From Bacteroidota bacterium (GTDB lineage: Bacteria > Bacteroidota > Ignavibacteria > Kryptoniales > JAKASW01): DNA of 32,870 bases. Position numbers and translations under genes: made by a program. Location of the stretch: assembly GCA_021794075.1 (NCBI GenBank), contig JAJYRM010000042.1:1-32870 (forward strand), written 5' to 3'. This document shows, piece after piece, positions 8,601-17,050 of this stretch. The notes beneath the pieces were generated by a model that did not search any database, was not told the origin of the DNA, and saw only the letters and a program-made list of their open reading frames with translations. Numbering within the stretch: the stretch's first letter is position 1; each line of letters opens with the position of its first letter.

Positions 8601-8806
8601 AACTGGTGGACCGGATCGCCTGCCACGGCCACGGACCGGCCGCCTCTGAACGGTCCAATGAGCCTCCAGTTCATCGTGGAGAGATACGATGTATCGACCA
8701 TGGCGGTCGACTTTGTCTCCTTCGCCGCCGAGATTTGCGGACCGGCGAGAATAAATACGGAGAGAGCCGCCGTCATTAAAGCGACAAACTTTCCCAATTT
8801 GTGCAT
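5627..8806 (-). CDS. Secreted BNR/Asp-box (sortilin-like) beta-propeller protein
   Basis: This 1059-residue exported protein has a signal peptide (about residues 1-28, ending ISAA). Residues about 45-720 contain many BNR/Asp-box repeats of the form S-x-D-x-G-x-T-W: KTTDAGANWSN, KSEDAGKTWSF, KSIDGGKTWKR, KSTDSGETWNK, RSDNGGKTWAY, VSTDGGKSWSN and KTTDYGKSWVK, each followed by DPxNPxxxY strands. This is the architecture of VPS10/sortilin-like and sialidase-like propellers. The C-terminal 300 residues add a beta-rich segment with GANRFVWNMRYPDP and a helical, probably coiled-coil region. Such proteins are often labelled glycosyl hydrolase, but I see no catalytic signature and would not assign an activity. 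A GGAGG site lies eight bases before the ATG. Confidence 0.85.
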   Translation of the reverse strand: MHKLGKFVALMTAALSVFILAGPQISAAKETKSTAMVDTSYLSTMNWRLIGPFRGGRSVAVAGDPVHQFVFYFGGVDGGVWKTTDAGANWSNISDKYFKNSSIGAIEVAPSDPNVIYVGTGESDLRGDVTYGEGMYKSEDAGKTWSFIGLAATRHIARIQIDPSNPNIVYVAALGRAFGPNNDRGVYKSIDGGKTWKRVLFVDDSTGAIDLAIDPGNPRILYASMWQVQRLPWGFTSGGKGSGLYKSTDSGETWNKISDNEGFAKGILGRIGIAVSPANPERVWAEVEAKEGGIYRSDNGGKTWAYINQNRNLRTRPWYFSRIVADPKNENTVYLLNVEFFKSIDGGSKFKMIRVPHGDNHDLWIAPNDPERMIEANDGGATVTMDGGRSWSTLDNQPTAQFYHVTTDNGFPYRILGAQQDNTTVSIASRSDRGVIGMKDYYSVGGGESGYIAVSPTDPNIVYAGSYGGLITRYNTKTMQTNVVSPWPDNPLGWAAKDTKYRFQWTFPIVIPQNDPNAIYATANVVFKSTDQGHRWSVISPDLTRADSATMVSSGGPITKDNTSVEYYGTIFAFAVSPVNKDVLWAGSDDGLIHVSTDGGKSWSNVTPKELPQQALISIIDPSHFDGGTAYVAANRYKFDDEHPYLYKTTDYGKSWVKITNGIPDDDFTRVIRQDPVDRNLLYAGTETHVYVSFNDGKDWQLLSNKLPIVSVRDLTVHGNDLIAATHGRSFWVLDDLTYLRQLAEQGYASKTLFAIQPAIRFDQGMPQFKVPAAGENPPNGPMINFYLKQLPDSASLSILDSTGALVKTFKCETKKSEAKEKGPMSFFDRGEQTSIVVKKGANRFVWNMRYPDPHKIKGAIVWGSTSGSLAIPGKYYAELKVNGKTYKEPFEIVKDPRVSATHEDYVLQFELSMKIRDKMSQITDAVNRIHEIDGQLNDQMARVKGQSYASRVDSAAKKISEKLKAIEGVLYQYRSHAPEDPLNFPLETYEKLGSLQGDLEGADVAPTLQDGDVYMELAATADSQISKLDGVISKDVASFNDMIKALEVPAIIVKPAKE

Positions 8807-9241
8807 CTGAACCTCCGTGTTTTGCTTTGGAATTATTTCAGGGCGATTCGGGTCCCGTCAAACTTAAGACGGAAACCGAGAAGCCTATAAGGGATTAGTC
8901 TAAAATTCGAAAACTGATCAGGAGACTTTCTCAAAAGTGACATCGACTGAAATTGTTCGTTTCTTCTGGGCGTAGCTTTTCAGACAGCCTCGGAGAGGAA
9001 ATAAACGCATTGACGGATACATTATCAAAAATGAATTATGAAAGTAATTACCTCCGTTCAAAGCAGGACGGACGCATCGTCTCAAGATTCTGAAATTTTG
9101 AAAGTCCACTCTTGGTGCGTTCATCCATTCTCCTATTGCAGCAGACAGGGATGACACCATCATTGTAGAACAAAGCTAACAGACGAGCGGGTCAAAAAAA
9201 AGTTGCATTCCTCTTACGGCCAGACTAAATTTTAAACGTAG
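8807..9241. other. Long spacer, no supported gene
   Basis: This stretch separates the divergent BNR-protein and dap regions. I see no credible gene; one 81-codon reverse frame (8918-9163) lacks a ribosome site and recognisable motifs. It should hold the promoter of the BNR gene: a TTGACG-like box lies on the minus strand near 8858-8863, but no well-spaced -10 box goes with it. Confidence 0.5.
9203..9231 (+). promoter_or_regulatory. Possible sigma-70-like promoter ahead of the dap region
   Basis: TTGCAT at 9203-9208 and TAAATT at 9226-9231 are separated by 17 bases. It would drive the uncertain ORF at 9242 and possibly dapB, 470 bases downstream. It is only a consensus-like match, and promoters in this phylum can differ from TTGACA/TATAAT. 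Confidence 0.3.
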
Positions 9242-9636
9242 TTGAATAGAGGCGCGGTGATTATCAGTAAGCGTGGCGCCGAGAAATTTTTCGGGAGAAG
9301 TGCGAAGTCCTTCGCAAGCACGACGAAAGGAATCACCGCCGAAACCACGAACCAGACTTCGACGTTCACGGTTGGGCTGCCCTATCCGGAATTGCGATTA
9401 CTCGTCCGGACAAGGATTTCGAGCGGGCCATTAGAAAAAACCTGCCGAAGGAAGTGAATAACTTGCAGACTGTCACCTCGGTGGAATCAGCGGTGATTTT
9501 CCCGGGATGGAGCGCTATTTCGCTTATCGTCAAATACGAAGAAGACGATGGCGTCCCGGATTTCTACTCCGGGAAACTGGTCAATCTTGTTTCCGTGATC
9601 AGTCCTTCCCTCCATTCCGTTTTACTCCCCGTTTAA
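9242..9636 (+). pseudogene. Possible decayed ORF upstream of dapB
   Basis: Two overlapping open frames with coding-like composition cover this stretch. The first (TTG at 9242, stop at 9457) reads GAVIISKRGAEKFFGRSAKS and on to TFTVGLPYPELRLLVR. The second frame, open from 9271 to 9636, contains GIAITRPDKDFERAIRKNLP and VKYEEDDGVPDFYSGKL, but has no start codon until a GTG at 9454. A frameshift near 9385 would join them into one product of about 130 residues. I do not recognise a family. It could be a decayed gene, a fast-evolving small protein or non-coding sequence that happens to be open; evidence is weak. Confidence 0.3.
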
Positions 9637-9696
9637 ATTCTTACCGGCGACCATCCATATAACAAACTTAGAAAAGTGAACACTGAGAATGGGACG

Positions 9697-10425
9697 ATGA
9701 ACATAGGCTTATTCGGTTACGGCAAGATGGGAAAGGAAATTGAAACTGTCGCGAAGCAGCGTCATCACTCGGTGTCCGCGATAGCAGATGTAGATACGAA
9801 GTTCGATGATGTCAAAGCGTCGTTCCAGAACTGCGACGCCATAATAGATTTCTCCATTGCGGACGCTGTTCCGGCGCACGCCCGATTCGCCGGCGAGTTG
9901 AGAAAGCCAATAGTAATCGGTACGACCGGTTGGCAGAACAAGATGGACGAAGTGCGAAGGCTTGTGGACGAAAGCGGAATTGCCGCGGTGGTGGCATCCA
10001 ACTTTTCACTCGGAGTAAACCTGTTCATTTCGACCGTTGAAAAAGCAGCCAAACTATTCGGCCAGTTCGACGCTTTCGACTGCGCGGTGCTCGAACAGCA
10101 CCACAACCAAAAGGCGGATGCCCCCAGCGGTACGGCGCTTACCATCGGCGAAGCGGTCATTAAAAATTTTCCCGGGAAAAAGAGACTATTGACAGGCGTT
10201 CCTGAAGGAAAAATTTCCAAGGAAGACCTGCAGGTCAATTCGATTCGCGTCGGAAGCGAATACGGGACACACAGCGTGTTTTTCGATTCGGAAAACGACA
10301 GGATTGAGCTCACACACGTCTCGAGAGGGAGGCGCGGTTTTGCTCTCGGCGCTGTAATCGCGGCTGAATGGGCAGTTGGCAAAAAAGGATTTTTCAAATT
10401 CAGCGAAGTCCTTTCACAATTATGA
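9697..10425 (+). CDS. dapB: 4-hydroxy-tetrahydrodipicolinate reductase
   Basis: DapB reduces the product of DapA with NAD(P)H in the lysine/meso-diaminopimelate pathway in the cytoplasm. The 242-residue protein has the N-terminal dinucleotide-binding motif GLFGYGKMG, the IGTTGW segment (about 74-79), SNFSLGVNLF (about 101-110) and the signature catalytic stretch EQHHNQKADAPSGTA, with His135/His136 and Lys139. Near the end it has the usual RGRRGFALGAV. I start at the ATG at 9697 because family members begin MxIGxxGxxGxMG; an in-frame GTG at 9676 would add seven unusual residues. It is the first gene of dapB-dapA-dapD, with 34 bases to dapA. It is somewhat shorter than the E. coli enzyme (about 273), as in many Bacteroidota. 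Confidence 0.93.
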   Translation: MNIGLFGYGKMGKEIETVAKQRHHSVSAIADVDTKFDDVKASFQNCDAIIDFSIADAVPAHARFAGELRKPIVIGTTGWQNKMDEVRRLVDESGIAAVVASNFSLGVNLFISTVEKAAKLFGQFDAFDCAVLEQHHNQKADAPSGTALTIGEAVIKNFPGKKRLLTGVPEGKISKEDLQVNSIRVGSEYGTHSVFFDSENDRIELTHVSRGRRGFALGAVIAAEWAVGKKGFFKFSEVLSQL

Positions 10426-10459
10426 AAATCATATCGACACAAAAGATAAAGAGGAAAAG

Positions 10460-11365
10460 ATGAGACGGATGCTATTTCGCGGAACAGGCGTAGCTCTCGT
10501 TACACCGTTCAAGAAAGACGGCTCGGTAGACGAGCAAAAACTGCGGGAGCTGGTCGAGTTCCAGATAACAAACGGCACCGAAGCGATCCTTCCCGCCGGA
10601 ACGACAGGCGAGAGCGCGACCCTCTCGCACGCCGAGCACCAGCTCGTTATGGAAATTGTTCTCGATCAGACGAACAAGCGCGTGCCTGTGATCGTGGGCG
10701 CAGGAAGCAACTCGACACGCGAGGCGATTTCACTAACCGCTCATGCCAGGTCTATCGGAGCGGACGGTGTCCTTTCGGTAGCTCCGTACTACAATAAACC
10801 GACGCAGGAAGGCTTCTTCCGCCACTATGCCGCGATCGCCGAAGCGGTAGACATACCGATCGTCGTCTACAATGTCCCCGGAAGGACCGGCAGCAATATC
10901 AACGCCGAGACGACAATCAGGATGGCCGAAGAAATCCCGACCGTGTTTGCCGTGAAGGAGGCAAGCGGAAACGTCCCCCAGATGATGGAAATTCTTAGAG
11001 GACGGCCCGGTGATTTTGCCGTCTATTCCGGCGACGATCAATTCGCCTTCACTCTGGTAACGCTGGGCGGCGACGGCATAATATCGGTCGTCGCTAACGA
11101 AGTGCCGAAGATGTTCAGTGATATGGTAAGGTTCGCCCTTGCAGGCGACCTCGTCAACGCCAGGAAGCTTCACTTCAAGCTCCTTCCGCTGATGAATGCC
11201 AATTTCATCGAGTCGAACCCAATACCGGTGAAATCCTGCCTCGCGATGATGGGAATGATAGAAGAGGTTTACAGGCTCCCCCTCGTTCCGCCCACCGAAG
11301 TTACTAGGTCCAAACTGAGGCGGATAATCGACGAACTTGAACTAATTCAGATTGCGGTAAAGTGA
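10460..11365 (+). CDS. dapA: 4-hydroxy-tetrahydrodipicolinate synthase
   Basis: DapA condenses pyruvate with aspartate semialdehyde, the first committed step of lysine/diaminopimelate synthesis. The 301-residue protein has the family landmarks: GTGVALVTPF near the N-terminus, PAGTTGESATLS (about 45-56), the VYNVPGRTG segment with Tyr137, and the Schiff-base lysine Lys166 in VFAVKEASGN. A (beta/alpha)8 aldolase barrel is expected, normally a tetramer. The open frame extends upstream over the end of dapB, but the ATG at 10460 with the ribosome site GAGGAAAAG fits the family length. Its stop TGA shares a base with the dapD ATG (TGATG), so the two are probably translationally coupled. Confidence 0.95.
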   Translation: MRRMLFRGTGVALVTPFKKDGSVDEQKLRELVEFQITNGTEAILPAGTTGESATLSHAEHQLVMEIVLDQTNKRVPVIVGAGSNSTREAISLTAHARSIGADGVLSVAPYYNKPTQEGFFRHYAAIAEAVDIPIVVYNVPGRTGSNINAETTIRMAEEIPTVFAVKEASGNVPQMMEILRGRPGDFAVYSGDDQFAFTLVTLGGDGIISVVANEVPKMFSDMVRFALAGDLVNARKLHFKLLPLMNANFIESNPIPVKSCLAMMGMIEEVYRLPLVPPTEVTRSKLRRIIDELELIQIAVK

Positions 11366-12207
11366 TGAGCAGAGAACTTCTAATAGCTGAAATAGAGAAA
11401 CTCTATGAGATCCATGAGACGAGCCTGGAAGCGGAATCGAACGTCGAGCGATTCCTGGACCTTCTCGACATTGGCGAGGTGCGCGCGGCGGAACCCGATC
11501 CGACATCACCTACCGGATGGAAGGTGAACGAGTGGGTGAAGAAAGGAATACTACTCGCATTCCGCGTCGGAAAGCTTGTCAAGGTAGAAGACTCGTGCAG
11601 CGAACAGTTCTTCGACAAGCATAACTTTCCCGTGAAAGATATTTCGGCTGAAGATCAGATCAGAGTGGTACCGGGCGGCACCGCCATTCGTCGCGGCGCC
11701 TACCTTTCGCGCGGCGTAGTCATAATGCCGCCTTCATATGTGAACGTCGGCGCTTACGTCGGCGAGGGAACCATGCTTGATTCCCATTCACTCGTAGGGT
11801 CGTGCGCCCAGGTGGGAAAGAAAGTCCATGTCAGCGCCGGCACGCAGATAGGCGGCGTGCTTGAGCCTGTGGGCGCATTGCCGATCATCATAGAAGACGA
11901 AGTTATGGTTGGCGGCAATTGCGGTATTTACGAAGGGACTATCATTAAAAGACGAGCCGTCATCGGAGCAGGCTGCGTAATCACAGGCTCCACGCCTATT
12001 TACGATATCGTGAAAGGAATAGTCCATAAGAAAGAGAAAGGTCATCCGCTTGTTGTGCCCGAAGGCGCCGTTGTAGTTCCGGGATCACGCCGAGTCTCCG
12101 GGGACTTCGCCGCGAAGAACAATCTATCGCTTTACACGCCGATCATCGTGAAGTACCGCGACGAGAGAACCGACGCCGCAACGGTGCTCGAACAGGCACT
12201 CAGATAA
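11365..12207 (+). CDS. dapD: 2,3,4,5-tetrahydropyridine-2,6-dicarboxylate N-succinyltransferase
   Basis: DapD transfers succinyl from succinyl-CoA to tetrahydrodipicolinate, which places this organism on the succinylase route to diaminopimelate. The 280-residue protein has the N-terminal helical domain, then EPDPTSPTGWKVNEWVKKG, RVVPGGTAIRRGAYL and a left-handed beta-helix of hexapeptide repeats (about 105-235: VNVGAYVGEGTMLDSHSLVG, SAGTQIGGVLEP, VMVGGNCGIYEG). Length is typical. I use the ATG at 11365, which overlaps the dapA stop; a GTG one codon earlier is also open. It is the last gene of the dap set; the other enzymes of the route (dapC, dapE, dapF) are not in the window. An inverted repeat follows its stop. 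Confidence 0.95.
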   Translation: MSRELLIAEIEKLYEIHETSLEAESNVERFLDLLDIGEVRAAEPDPTSPTGWKVNEWVKKGILLAFRVGKLVKVEDSCSEQFFDKHNFPVKDISAEDQIRVVPGGTAIRRGAYLSRGVVIMPPSYVNVGAYVGEGTMLDSHSLVGSCAQVGKKVHVSAGTQIGGVLEPVGALPIIIEDEVMVGGNCGIYEGTIIKRRAVIGAGCVITGSTPIYDIVKGIVHKKEKGHPLVVPEGAVVVPGSRRVSGDFAAKNNLSLYTPIIVKYRDERTDAATVLEQALR

Positions 12208-12295
12208 TTGGAACTCACTTCAACCGCGGCTCACTTGGCACGAGACAATGCTCCGGCAAAGTGAGTCGTGATTTCACTTCAAGTGAGTTCTAATT
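12206..12295. terminator. Nested inverted repeat between convergent dapD and cysK
   Basis: An outer stem pairs 12206-12220 (AATTGGAACTCACTT) with 12281-12295 (AAGTGAGTTCTAATT), 14 of 15 positions. A second CTCACTT at 12230-12236 can pair with AAGTGAG at 12259-12265. Between them lies a further TCACTTCAAGTGA palindrome (12274-12286). The element starts on the dapD stop and ends five bases before the cysK stop, so it probably ends both transcripts. The repeated use of the ACTCACTT core is unusual for a plain terminator. Confidence 0.6.
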
Positions 12296-12300
12296 CCCTG

Positions 12301-13218
12301 CTACGCGGATGGGAACAATCCATCCACCGATAAGTATCTCTCACCGGTATCATAATTAAAGGTCATCACCCTCTTCAGCGAAGGATCCTCCGCGAGCTTC
12401 TTCGCCACGGCGGCAAGCGACGCGCCGGTGGAAATCCCCACAAGAATCCCTTCCTCTTTCGAGGCGCGAAGAGCATAAGCATAAGCCTCGTCCTTGGAAA
12501 CGTTGATTGTTCCGTCGAGAACTTTCATATCGAGATTCTTCGGTATGAACCCCGCTCCAATTCCCTGCAACGGATGCGGTCCAGGCTGCCCGCCCCCAAT
12601 CACCGGAGACGCGTCGGGTTCGACGGCAAATACCTTTATCTTCGGAAATTTCTCTTTCAGCACCTTCGCCACGCCTGTAATATGTCCACCTGTGCCGACT
12701 CCTGTTATCAATGCGTCGAACCCTTCAGGAAAGTCCTTCACGATTTCTTCGCCAGTTGTTCTCTTGTGAATATCGACGTTGGCTGGGTTTTCAAATTGCT
12801 GGGGGATCCACGCCGAAGGAAGAGTCTTTGCCAGCTCCGTCGCGCGCTCGATGGCTCCCTTCATCCCCTTCTCACGCGGAGTGAGATCAAACTGGGCGCC
12901 GTACGCTGCCATGATTTTCCTTCGCTCAATAGACATCGATTCTGGCATCACAAGTATAAGCTTGTATCCCTTGACTGCCGCCGCCATCGCCAGTCCTATG
13001 CCCGTATTGCCTGAGGTCGGCTCTACTATCACGCTACCCTTTTTCAGAACACCGCGTTTCTCCGCATCCTCGATCATGGCGATACCGATCCGGTCCTTGA
13101 TGCTCCCTCCGGGATTCTGACGCTCGAGTTTCAACCAGACTTCCTTCTCCGGGAAAATCCGGTTCAGTCTTATGTGCGGTGTGTTGCCGATCAGCTCAAG
13201 TATATTTTGAACTTTCAT
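12301..13218 (-). CDS. cysK: Cysteine synthase A (O-acetylserine sulfhydrylase)
   Basis: CysK makes cysteine from O-acetylserine and sulfide using PLP. The 305-residue protein carries all landmarks: [10 protein letters not shown], the PLP lysine Lys41 in NPGGSIKDR, the substrate loop [13 protein letters not shown], the phosphate loop [11 protein letters not shown], and [10 protein letters not shown] near the C-terminus. Length is typical of bacterial type A enzymes (about 300-320). A strong ribosome site (GGGAAAAGGA) directly precedes the ATG. It follows cysE by 31 bases on the same strand, so the enzymes for consecutive steps are probably co-transcribed and likely form the cysteine synthase complex. 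Confidence 0.95.
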   Translation of the reverse strand: MKVQNILELIGNTPHIRLNRIFPEKEVWLKLERQNPGGSIKDRIGIAMIEDAEKRGVLKKGSVIVEPTSGNTGIGLAMAAAVKGYKLILVMPESMSIERRKIMAAYGAQFDLTPREKGMKGAIERATELAKTLPSAWIPQQFENPANVDIHKRTTGEEIVKDFPEGFDALITGVGTGGHITGVAKVLKEKFPKIKVFAVEPDASPVIGGGQPGPHPLQGIGAGFIPKNLDMKVLDGTINVSKDEAYAYALRASKEEGILVGISTGASLAAVAKKLAEDPSLKRVMTFNYDTGERYLSVDGLFPSA

Positions 13219-13249
13219 TCCTTTTCCCTCTCTTGAAGATTTAGTTGAA

Positions 13250-14107
13250 TCAGATTACGAAATTAATCACCCCGCTGCGATCGTCCTGCTGCTGCACTAT
13301 AGTCTCGCTCTTCTGGTAAACCACAGAAAATGGAGGCACGCTGTGAGTCAGCCATACGTTCCCTCCAATCATGCTGTCGTGACCGACCACTGTTTCTCCA
13401 CCAAGTATAACGGCCTGCGCGTAAATCACAACATTGTCTTCGACTGTCGGATGACGTTTCGACTTTGCCATATTTTTATCGACACTGAGCGCGCCGAGAG
13501 TCACACCCTGATAGAGTTTCACGTTGTTTCCAATGATGGTCGATTCACCGATGACGATACCGGTCCCGTGATCGATGGCGAACGAGCTACCGATCTGCGC
13601 GCCCGGGTGGATATCAATGCCGGTCAACTGGTGCGCGTATTCGGTGAGGAGCCTTGGGAGTATCGGGACCCGCACCCTGTACAGCTCATGCGCGAACCGG
13701 TATATGGCGATGGCAGTGAAGCCTGGGTATGCCAGTATCACCTCATCCACGCTCTCCGCCGCCGGGTCGCCGATGTTGATCGCCTCCGCGTCAAGCCAGA
13801 GGGCGCATTGTATATCCGGCAGCGCCTCTATGAATCCTGCTGCCACCGCGTCTGCGTCGCGGTCCTTCCCTTTAAGGAAAGGCGTAATAAGTCTACGAAG
13901 ATCCTGCTCCAGGGTGACTAGACTCGCGAAGATTTCATTTTCCGAATGATTCGCGTCGGAGCTGAAGTGCGGGAAGAGGGTCGCCAGCAGCCCGTCAGCG
14001 AATTCTTGGGCGCGCCGCTCTGCCTGCATACCGAAGGAACTCTGGTCCGGTAATTCGTGCAAATTCTTTAATATCTCTCCCGCTACCTGTTTTGTGTTTG
14101 TTTCCAT
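13250..14107 (-). CDS. cysE: Serine O-acetyltransferase
   Basis: CysE acetylates serine with acetyl-CoA to give O-acetylserine, the substrate of the next gene's product. The 285-residue protein has an N-terminal helical region (about 1-140), then the [17 protein letters not shown] segment and a left-handed beta-helix with the catalytic stretch [13 protein letters not shown] and [11 protein letters not shown]. The sequence resembles the EpsC/long-N-terminus class seen in Bacteroidota. It ends in ...NFVI. A C-terminal isoleucine is known in other CysE proteins to insert into the CysK active site, so this tail supports complex formation. The ribosome site before the ATG is weak. The upstream 218 bases hold no other gene. 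Confidence 0.93.
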   Translation of the reverse strand: METNTKQVAGEILKNLHELPDQSSFGMQAERRAQEFADGLLATLFPHFSSDANHSENEIFASLVTLEQDLRRLITPFLKGKDRDADAVAAGFIEALPDIQCALWLDAEAINIGDPAAESVDEVILAYPGFTAIAIYRFAHELYRVRVPILPRLLTEYAHQLTGIDIHPGAQIGSSFAIDHGTGIVIGESTIIGNNVKLYQGVTLGALSVDKNMAKSKRHPTVEDNVVIYAQAVILGGETVVGHDSMIGGNVWLTHSVPPFSVVYQKSETIVQQQDDRSGVINFVI

Positions 14108-14325
14108 CTTGACTTAAAAGCCTCTATTGAACTGTAAGCGTTCTTATAACCTCACTGACGTTTCGCCCGTTTCCGGACAAGATTTCAAATGCATGAGATT
14201 GATGTACTTAAATTAGATAACGAAAGCTGGAAACCCAAAGTTCAAACGAATTAGAAGAGTTTTGCGAGATCCACGCGGGACCCTGCTTAACGAGTTATTC
14301 CCTGGTACATCATAATGTCAAAATC

Positions 14326-15960
14326 TTATCCGGCTTCATAGGTCCCCCATATTTCCCTCAGAGCGCCGGAGATTTCTCCTAACGTTGCGTAACTCTCAAC
14401 CGCGGCCAGGATCGAAGGCATTAAGTTCTCACTGCCTGCCGCCCTTCTTTGCAACTCCTGAAGACTTCTCCTCACATCATCCGCGCTACGTTCACCCTTG
14501 ACCTTTCGAACCCTCTCTATCTGCGTTTCCCTTACCATCGGGTCGAGCTCAAATATTCTCGGCTGGATATTGTCGGTGTCGTTGAATTCATTCACTCCGA
14601 CGACAATTTTTTCACGCAACTCAATCTTTCTCTGATATTCATACGAGCTAGTGGCGATCTCCATCTGGAAGAAGCCGGTTTCTATCGCCTTGACGGCGCC
14701 TCCCATCGACTCAATCTTGTCGAGATACTCCCAGACTCTCGTCTCCACCTCATCAGTGAGTTTTTCGAGAAAATATGATCCGGCGAGAGGATCGATGGTG
14801 TTGGGGACGCCGGATTCAAAGGCAAGGATTTGTTGTGTCCGAAGCGCGAGCCGTACCGATTCCTCCGTCGGAAGTGCGAGCGCCTCGTCACGGCTGTTTG
14901 TGTGGAGCGACTGGCAACCTCCGAGAATGGCCGCAAGCGCCTGGTAGGTCGTTCGTATGACGTTGTTGTCGACCTGCTGCGCGGTAAGAGTCGAACCTGC
15001 CGTCTGTGCGTGGAACCTGAGCTTTATCGCGTCAGGATTCTTCGCACCGAATTTTTCACTCGCGAGACGAGCCCACACGCGCCGCGCAGCGCGGTACTTC
15101 GCGATTTCTTCGAAGAAATCGTTGTGTGCGTTCCAGAAAAAGGAGAGCTGGCTCCCGAATCTGTCGAAATCAAGTCCGACGGATTGCGCCGCGCGGACGT
15201 ATTCGATCGCGTTAGCGAAGGTAAACGCGACTTCCTGCACGGCCGTCGCGCCCGCTTCCCGGATATGATATCCGCTTATCGAAATGGTGTTCCAACTTGG
15301 AAGCTCTGATGCGCAGTAGGAGAAAATGTCGGTAACCAATCTGAGTGATGGGGTCGGCGGGTAAATGTATGTTCCACGTGCGATATATTCCTTGAGGATG
15401 TCGTTTTGAATTGTGCCCGAAATTTTCTTCAGATCAGCCCCCTGTTTCTTCGCGACGGCGATGTACATGGCAAGAAGAATGGCGGCTGTCGAATTAATTG
15501 TCATCGATGTGGTCACGGTGGATAGTGTTATTCCATCAAACAGCCTTTCCATGTCTGCCAGAGAGTCGATTGCCACGCCGACTCTTCCGACCTCACCCTC
15601 GCTCATTGGGTCATCCGAGTCATATCCGATTTGTGTCGGCAAGTCGAAGGCTACTGACAGACCGGTGATTCCCTGTTCGAGTAGGTAGCGATATCTTTTG
15701 TTCGATTCATCTGCGCTTCCGAAGCCTGCATATTGTCTCATAGTCCAGAGTCTTCCGCGATACATCGTCGGATAGACCCCCCTCGTGAATGGGTATTCTC
15801 CCGGAAAGCCTAGCTTGTCGAGATAGTCTGATATTGCATCGCCGGGTTCCCCTGCCGGCCCGTACAACCTTTCGATATCTATCCCTGAATCAGTTCGGAA
15901 CCGTTTGGACGCCCCTTCCGGCTCCTTCGTTGCTTCGTTCTCACGGGGTTGGTCCGCCAC
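14326..15960 (-). CDS. Methylmalonyl-CoA mutase large (catalytic) subunit without a B12-binding domain
   Basis: This 544-residue protein is the TIM-barrel catalytic part of an acyl-CoA mutase, which interconverts methylmalonyl-CoA and succinyl-CoA using adenosylcobalamin. Visible signatures are [20 protein letters not shown] (about 61-80), [39 protein letters not shown] and [13 protein letters not shown]. Tyr77, Arg195 and His232 correspond by constant offset to Tyr89, Arg207 and His244 of the Propionibacterium MutB as I recall its numbering; the Tyr/Arg pair favours methylmalonyl-CoA over isobutyryl-CoA. The protein ends where the cobalamin domain would begin, so a separate small subunit is required and none is in the window. 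The start is GTG with the ribosome site GGGGAG. Confidence 0.9.
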   Translation of the reverse strand: MADQPRENEATKEPEGASKRFRTDSGIDIERLYGPAGEPGDAISDYLDKLGFPGEYPFTRGVYPTMYRGRLWTMRQYAGFGSADESNKRYRYLLEQGITGLSVAFDLPTQIGYDSDDPMSEGEVGRVGVAIDSLADMERLFDGITLSTVTTSMTINSTAAILLAMYIAVAKKQGADLKKISGTIQNDILKEYIARGTYIYPPTPSLRLVTDIFSYCASELPSWNTISISGYHIREAGATAVQEVAFTFANAIEYVRAAQSVGLDFDRFGSQLSFFWNAHNDFFEEIAKYRAARRVWARLASEKFGAKNPDAIKLRFHAQTAGSTLTAQQVDNNVIRTTYQALAAILGGCQSLHTNSRDEALALPTEESVRLALRTQQILAFESGVPNTIDPLAGSYFLEKLTDEVETRVWEYLDKIESMGGAVKAIETGFFQMEIATSSYEYQRKIELREKIVVGVNEFNDTDNIQPRIFELDPMVRETQIERVRKVKGERSADDVRRSLQELQRRAAGSENLMPSILAAVESYATLGEISGALREIWGTYEAG

Positions 15961-15993
15961 TTCGCTCCCCTTTCTCTTATTAATCGGCCGATC

Positions 15994-16857
15994 TCATTTC
16001 AACACGTCGATCAGCGTAAAGACAAAGAGCCCGACGCTCAGATAGGCGTTCATATTGAAAAAGGCGAAATTCAATTTACTTAGATCGTCGGGCTTAACGA
16101 TACGGTGCTGGTGTATCAGCGTGACGCCGACAATTCCCAACCCGAAAAGGTAAATGGTTTGGAGAGGGAGTATAAATTTCAGGGAAAGCAAAAGTAGAAA
16201 GGCGATGACATGGAGTGCCGACGACACCACCAGAGACTTTCTCACACCGAGAGATTTCGGCATCGAGAAAAGTCCTACCTGGTCGTCGTAGTTGAGATCC
16301 TGAAGGGAATATATAATATCAAAACCCGCTCCCCATGCGACGACTGTAAGTCCTAGGATGATCGGTGGAAGGGCAAACATTCCGGCTATACCGAGCCATG
16401 CTCCCACCGGTGCCAAACCCATACCAAGTCCGAGAAATATATGTGAAAGCCAGGTGAACCTCTTCGTGAAGGAGTAGAAAAAGACGACTCCCAAAGCTAC
16501 AGGCGATAGATAGAAGCAGAGCGGGTTGAGTTCATGAGCGGCGAAGACCAGAAGTAGCGACGCGGCGATAACAAACAGTTTCGCCTCACCGACAGATATT
16601 TTCTCGGCAGGGATTTCCCTGTTCTTCGTGCGCGGATTCCTCGCGTCAAACTCACGGTCCGCGATCCTGTTGAACCCCATCGCCGCTGATCGGGCTCCAA
16701 CCATAGCGACGATGATCCAGATTAGTTTCATCAGCGTGATCTTGTAGCTGAAGGAGACTAGCACCACGCTCGTCAACGCGAACGGCATAGCGAACAGGGT
16801 GTGGGAGAACCTTACCAGTCTCCCGAAGGCAATAACACGGTCTATAATTTTCCTCAT
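15994..16857 (-). CDS. ubiA: UbiA-family polyprenyltransferase (possibly MqnP-like)
   Basis: This 287-residue membrane protein has about eight predicted hydrophobic helices. It has the two Asp-rich motifs of UbiA prenyltransferases: NRIADREFDARNPRTKNREI (about 63-82) and DIIYSLQDLNYDDQVGLFSMP (start about 179). Enzymes of this family attach a polyprenyl chain to an aromatic acid during quinone synthesis. The exact motif forms are those of the group often annotated as putative 4-hydroxybenzoate polyprenyltransferase, which includes the MqnP enzymes of the futalosine menaquinone route; no other mqn or men gene is present to decide. The gene lies 33 bases upstream of the mutase gene on the same strand and may share its transcript. 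Confidence 0.85.
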   Translation of the reverse strand: MRKIIDRVIAFGRLVRFSHTLFAMPFALTSVVLVSFSYKITLMKLIWIIVAMVGARSAAMGFNRIADREFDARNPRTKNREIPAEKISVGEAKLFVIAASLLLVFAAHELNPLCFYLSPVALGVVFFYSFTKRFTWLSHIFLGLGMGLAPVGAWLGIAGMFALPPIILGLTVVAWGAGFDIIYSLQDLNYDDQVGLFSMPKSLGVRKSLVVSSALHVIAFLLLLSLKFILPLQTIYLFGLGIVGVTLIHQHRIVKPDDLSKLNFAFFNMNAYLSVGLFVFTLIDVLK

Positions 16858-16976
16858 ACTTTTGATAAAATACCGCCGCCATCCTGAAAATACAATTATA
16901 TCGCACTTGCTTGGCGTTCACGCGACTGCATGAGCTCACGCTCCACTGGTTGAAGTATCGGAATAGATACTCTCAT

Positions 16977-17014
16977 AAAAAAAATCCCGGCGACACGTTC
17001 AATTGTGCCGCCGG
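16977..17014 (-). terminator. Intrinsic terminator of the DUF4097-type gene
   Basis: Read on the minus strand, CCGGCGGCAC (complement of 17005-17014) pairs with GTGTCGCCGG (complement of 16987-16996) around an eight-base loop and is followed by A and eight Ts (16977-16984). One pair is G-U on the minus strand but A-C on the plus strand, so the hairpin favours minus-strand transcripts, which end here after the stop at 17051. Confidence 0.85.
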
Positions 17015-17050
17015 ACTATAGCGATTCGATTACCGCTATTTGCTTCGTTG

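Noticed and set aside
8918-9163. 81-codon reverse frame in the long spacer
   Set aside because: No ribosome site, no motif and composition unlike neighbouring genes.
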